From Agarivorans gilvus (GTDB taxonomy: Bacteria > Pseudomonadota > Gammaproteobacteria > Enterobacterales > Celerinatantimonadaceae), in NCBI RefSeq assembly GCF_001420915.1, contig NZ_CP013021.1, positions 2,139,001 to 2,203,000 on the forward strand: a stretch of 64,000 bases of DNA. Direction: 5' to 3'. Both the position numbers and the translations under genes were made by a program. The notes under the pieces were generated by a model. That model was given only the letters and a program-made list of their open reading frames with translations, did not search any database and had not been told where the DNA came from. Below are positions 61,039-64,000 of this stretch, one piece after another (the first letter of the stretch is position 1; the number at the start of each line of letters is the position of its first letter).

Positions 61039-61650
61039 ATGTTTAGCAGTTACTTCACCGGCCTCAGTTTAATGGCCTCGCTGATCATGCCAATTGGCAT
61101 GCAAAACGCCTTTGTGCTGAATCAGGGGATCCGTCGCCGCCATCACTTACTGGTAGCCAGCTTTTGCTCGATGGCCGACGTATTTTTTATGAGCTTAGGC
61201 GTATGGGGCGGCGCACAACTTTTCAGCACCTACCCGTGGCTGCTGTACAGCATTAGCGTGCTAGGTTCGGGCTTCATGCTGGTTTATGGTTACCAGTGTT
61301 TGCAGCGCGCTTGGCAAGGCAAGAGTCAATTTGCGCGGGGTGAAGCGAAACACGAGCTAAAGGCGATCATTCTAGCCTGCTGCGCTTTTACCTTTCTTAA
61401 CCCTCATGTGTACATCGATACCATTGTGATCCTGGGAGGTTTTGCCGCCAATATCAGCACCGAGCATAGACCGATGTTTGTGGCTGGCGGCATTAGTGCG
61501 TCTTTTCTGTGGTTTTTTAGCTTGGCTTTATTGGGCGCAAAACTCGCGCCTTGGTTGGCTAGACCGCGCGCCCAGCAAGTCATTGACGGTGTGATTGGGC
61601 TGATGATGTTTGGCTTGGCCGGCTACTTATTAAAGTTTGTATTTGGCTAG
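61039..61650 (+). CDS. argO: LysE/ArgO family basic amino acid exporter
   Basis: This 203-residue inner-membrane exporter has about six hydrophobic helices and the LysE family patterns MPIGMQNAFVLNQGIRRRHH near the start and FTFLNPHVYIDTIVILGG in the middle. It exports arginine or lysine when they accumulate. The ATG 61039 is preferred to TTG 61030. It is divergent from argP (92 bp apart), the classic arrangement in which ArgP activates it. Confidence 0.9.
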   Translation: MFSSYFTGLSLMASLIMPIGMQNAFVLNQGIRRRHHLLVASFCSMADVFFMSLGVWGGAQLFSTYPWLLYSISVLGSGFMLVYGYQCLQRAWQGKSQFARGEAKHELKAIILACCAFTFLNPHVYIDTIVILGGFAANISTEHRPMFVAGGISASFLWFFSLALLGAKLAPWLARPRAQQVIDGVIGLMMFGLAGYLLKFVFG

Positions 61651-61705
61651 GCTCTATTTCGCCACTGCACGCCGCCAATTGGCGTGCTTGGCAGTTAAAT
61701 TAAAC

Positions 61706-62257
61706 CTAGATTTCATAGTTATCGCGCTTGCCCACATCCAGATATAGCGCTTGGCGACACTTTTGGTAACTAATATAAGAGCACAGCCCGGCAATCACTA
61801 GCAGCAAGATCCCGCGCGAACCTAACCACGGTGAAAACCGCAGACCATATTCCAGCGCCAGCAAACCGCCCAACCAACGCAGCTGCCCCAAGTTAAAACA
61901 AAAACTCTCTTTAAAGGCGAGCCCTGCCACAACGGCGTAAAAACAGGCCAAGGAAAGGTAGGATAACAGCGGCCAATGCCATAAATAAAAGGCCATGGCC
62001 AGCCACAAACCCAGCCAGGCTAGGCCTTGTATAAGGTAACGTATAGCCTTGCTATAAAGGTGTAAATTAAAGGCTTGTAAGGCTACACAGCCCGCCAATA
62101 ACCATAACGGCTGCCAGACCCATTGGTTCACCAGCAGCTGATAGGCGGCCGCGATAAAACTGAAGCTTAAACCAAGCCAGCCTAAGCGGTAGCTCAACAC
62201 ACTAAACACATCGATGCGGTCTAGATTTTCTTTATATTCAGGATTGGCCACCAGCAT
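61706..62257 (-). CDS. DUF2301-like integral membrane protein
   Basis: This 183-residue protein has about six hydrophobic helices across residues 22-165. The N-terminal NPEYKENLDRIDVFSVLSYR pattern resembles DUF2301 membrane proteins (memory-based, not checked). Function unknown. It is convergent with argO (about 55 bp) and has no operon partner. Confidence 0.6.
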   Translation of the reverse strand: MLVANPEYKENLDRIDVFSVLSYRLGWLGLSFSFIAAAYQLLVNQWVWQPLWLLAGCVALQAFNLHLYSKAIRYLIQGLAWLGLWLAMAFYLWHWPLLSYLSLACFYAVVAGLAFKESFCFNLGQLRWLGGLLALEYGLRFSPWLGSRGILLLVIAGLCSYISYQKCRQALYLDVGKRDNYEI

Positions 62258-62391
62258 GCTCCTTATGCACTAGCGACAACAAGATTAGCTGTATTAAAGC
62301 GCTGGCCACAGAAAATAGCAATCGCTACTAGGCATTTTAGCGAAGCCTAACAAAGCCCAGAGAATAACAATATTAAGGCTAAGCAAGCTAC

Positions 62392-62416
62392 AAAAAAGCC
62401 ACCCGCAGGTGGCTTT
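62392..62416 (-). terminator. Terminator after class II DAHP synthase gene
   Basis: On the minus strand a nine-pair stem (AAAGCCACC 62395-62403 with GGTGGCTTT 62408-62416, loop four bases) is followed by a T run (62392-62397 as A on the plus strand). Confidence 0.88.
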
Positions 62417-62441
62417 ATCAAACAGCTAGACCACTCGCTAA

Positions 62442-63788
62442 TTAGCGAGCAGCTTTAATGTGGTCGGCAATTAGGAAGGCCAACTCTAAAGCTTGGTCAG
62501 CATTTAAGCGTGGATCACAGTAAGTGTGGTAACGCTGAGCTAAATCGTGCTCGGTAATTTGGAAAGCACCACCTACACATTCGGTCACGTTACGTCCGGT
62601 CATCTCAAAGTGAACACCACCGGCATAGCTGCCTTCGGCTTTGTGGATTTGGAAGAACTGCTGTACTTCGCGTAATACGTCGTCAACCCTACGGGTTTTA
62701 TAACCATTTGGCGCTTTAATGGTATTGCCATGCATTGGGTCACAGCTCCAAACAACATTCTTTCCTTCACGCTCAACCGCTTTAATTAAGGCAGGTAGGT
62801 GATCAGCCACTTTATCAGCGCCCATACGCACGATCAGGTTTAAGCGACCGGCTTCGTTGTTCGGGTTAATAATGTCGATAATTTTTAGTAGCTCTTCAGG
62901 ATCGGTAGTCGGGCCAGCTTTAAGGCCAATGGCATTTTCTACACCGCGCAAGAACTCAATATGAGCATGGTCGATTTGACGAGTACGGTCACCAATCCAC
63001 AACATATGTGCCGAACAGTCGTACCACTTACCGGTTAAGCTGTCACAACGAGTCAGTGCTTGCTCGTAAGGCAATAGTAGCGCTTCGTGGGAAGTGTACA
63101 GGTTGGTTTCACGCAATTGCGGTGCGGTTTCAGGGTTAATACCACAGGCATTCATGAAGGCTAAAGATTCTTCAATGCTACCGGCAATCGCTTCGTAACG
63201 CTCGCCTAGTGGGCTCTTCTTAATGAAGTCTAGATTCCATTTGTGCACCTGATTTAAGTCGGCCAAACCACCTTGGGCGAAGGCGCGAATTAAGTTAAGT
63301 GTTGAGGTAGATTGGTTATAAGCTGCCACCATGCGCTGCGGATCTGGCACCCGGCTTTGCTCATTAAAGTCGATGGCATTAATAATGTCGCCACGGTAAG
63401 AAGGCAAGCTAAGGCCGTCGATGGTTTCCATATCGTCGCTGCGTGGCTTAGCAAATTGACCCGCAATACGGCCAATTTTAACCACTGGCTTTTGCCCACC
63501 AAAGGTGAGCACCACAGCCATTTGCATCAAGGCTTTAAAGGTATCGCGAATATGACTAGTACGGAACTCGTCAAAACTCTCGGCGCAATCTCCCCCTTGC
63601 AATAAGAAAGCCTCACCCTTAGCCACTTTGGCTAAGTCGGCACGTAAAGCACGTGCTTCACCAGCAAAAACTAGCGGTGGCTGATCGGCCAAGTGGGCTT
63701 CAACTTCTTGTAGTTTTTGTTGATCAGGGTAAGTGGGTAATTGTTTTACTGGTTTGTCTCTCCAGCTTGAGGGGGTCCATTGCGTCAT
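62442..63788 (-). CDS. Class II 3-deoxy-7-phosphoheptulonate (DAHP) synthase
   Basis: This 448-residue enzyme condenses PEP and erythrose 4-phosphate at the entry of the shikimate pathway. It is the plant/actinobacterial-type class II form: start MTQWTPSSWRDKPVKQLPTY, FLLQGGDCAESFDEF, VVKIGRIAGQFAKPRS, GRLNLIVRMGADKVADHLP, VVWSCDPMHGNT and GGVHFEMTGRNVTECVGG. ATG 63788 begins the conserved part; a longer frame adds 18 residues. It is not linked to other aro genes. Class II enzymes are often subject to tryptophan or phenylalanine feedback. Confidence 0.94.
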   Translation of the reverse strand: MTQWTPSSWRDKPVKQLPTYPDQQKLQEVEAHLADQPPLVFAGEARALRADLAKVAKGEAFLLQGGDCAESFDEFRTSHIRDTFKALMQMAVVLTFGGQKPVVKIGRIAGQFAKPRSDDMETIDGLSLPSYRGDIINAIDFNEQSRVPDPQRMVAAYNQSTSTLNLIRAFAQGGLADLNQVHKWNLDFIKKSPLGERYEAIAGSIEESLAFMNACGINPETAPQLRETNLYTSHEALLLPYEQALTRCDSLTGKWYDCSAHMLWIGDRTRQIDHAHIEFLRGVENAIGLKAGPTTDPEELLKIIDIINPNNEAGRLNLIVRMGADKVADHLPALIKAVEREGKNVVWSCDPMHGNTIKAPNGYKTRRVDDVLREVQQFFQIHKAEGSYAGGVHFEMTGRNVTECVGGAFQITEHDLAQRYHTYCDPRLNADQALELAFLIADHIKAAR

Positions 63789-63900
63789 GTTGCGTTCTCG
63801 AAACTCTAGTAAAAACCCCATAATAGGCATTCTAGAGCGCAAGAAAAGCGCTAATTTAAGTTTTTTTACTCACTATGAATTTTTATCTAATTATTAAGCT

Positions 63901-63921
63901 AAACCAGCTCAATTAACTGGT
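63901..63921. promoter_or_regulatory. Palindrome upstream of DAHP synthase
   Basis: AACCAG (63901-63906) and CTGGTT (63916-63921) form a dyad; on the minus strand TTGAGC inside it could be a -35 element for the DAHP synthase promoter. It faintly resembles TrpR operators, but the match is weak. Confidence 0.3.
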
Positions 63922-64000
63922 TCAGCAGAAGACCGTTAGTTGTTTATACTGAAGCCCCACCAAGGAATGGCGCTTAACAAGGTGATAACACGTCTAAGGA

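Noticed and set aside
1..64000. Search for tRNA, rRNA, prophage, integrase or attachment sites
   Set aside because: No cloverleaf-like sequence, transposase, integrase or phage structural gene was recognised in the window.

Overview
This 64 kb window is chromosomal DNA from a marine-type gammaproteobacterium. Gene content and order (ftsY-ftsE-ftsX diverging from rsmD and a YhhL-like gene, an ilvLGMDA locus, argP/argO, class II DAHP synthase, several c-di-GMP proteins, and a GH3 glycosidase with an apparent LacI-type operator) fit Alteromonadales-like bacteria, with an Agarivorans-type genome as my guess. No rRNA, tRNA, CRISPR array, complete insertion sequence or prophage was seen, so most of the window is core genome with small accessory patches.

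Layout. 1-5.6 kb: ftsX (cut by the window edge), ftsE and ftsY on the minus strand, divergent from rsmD, a DUF1145 gene and an outer-membrane beta-barrel gene, then marC/yhgN. 5.9-12.5 kb: a YecH-like metal-binding protein, an orphan mini-flagellin, a DUF2007 zinc-ribbon protein, amtB with a sigma-54 type promoter, ppx/gppA, and a chemoreceptor split by a frameshift. 12.9-18.7 kb: a membrane diguanylate cyclase, an M24 peptidase, a degenerate HD-GYP sensor, a Nudix hydrolase, a PACE efflux pump and an HTH regulator. 18.7-27.8 kb: recC-recB-recD, overlapping and without ptrA. 27.9-31.9 kb: a small secreted protein, comM/yifB, a CBS protein, a sugar acetyltransferase and a DUF192 protein. 32.2-38 kb: ilvL attenuator, ilvG, ilvM, ilvD, a terminator, then ilvA. 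38-49.4 kb: rlmF, a DUF4397 lipoprotein divergent from a secreted choice-of-anchor-I type propeller protein, a GH3 glycosidase, and a hybrid histidine kinase downstream of a REC-GGDEF regulator. 49.6-52.5 kb: a decayed GH3 3' end, then a three-gene envelope operon (small secreted protein, DUF2145, YiaA/B) divergent from an HTH regulator. 52.5-64 kb: a secreted alpha/beta hydrolase, an AbgT transporter, topB, a zinc-ribbon membrane protein, a decayed ORF, glycerate kinase, argP/argO, a membrane protein and class II DAHP synthase.

Themes. Branched-chain amino acid synthesis is controlled by a leader-peptide attenuator. Nitrogen uptake (amtB) looks NtrC/RpoN controlled. At least four genes concern c-di-GMP or signal relay. 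Two genes (ftsY and the chemoreceptor) are each broken by one missing G in a G run; restoring that base rebuilds the expected protein in both, so base-call errors in the assembly are the simplest explanation. The least ordinary items are the GH3 relic, the orphan mini-flagellin, the promoter/terminator overlap in front of yecH, and the DUF2145 operon. I found no clear, wholly new biological system.
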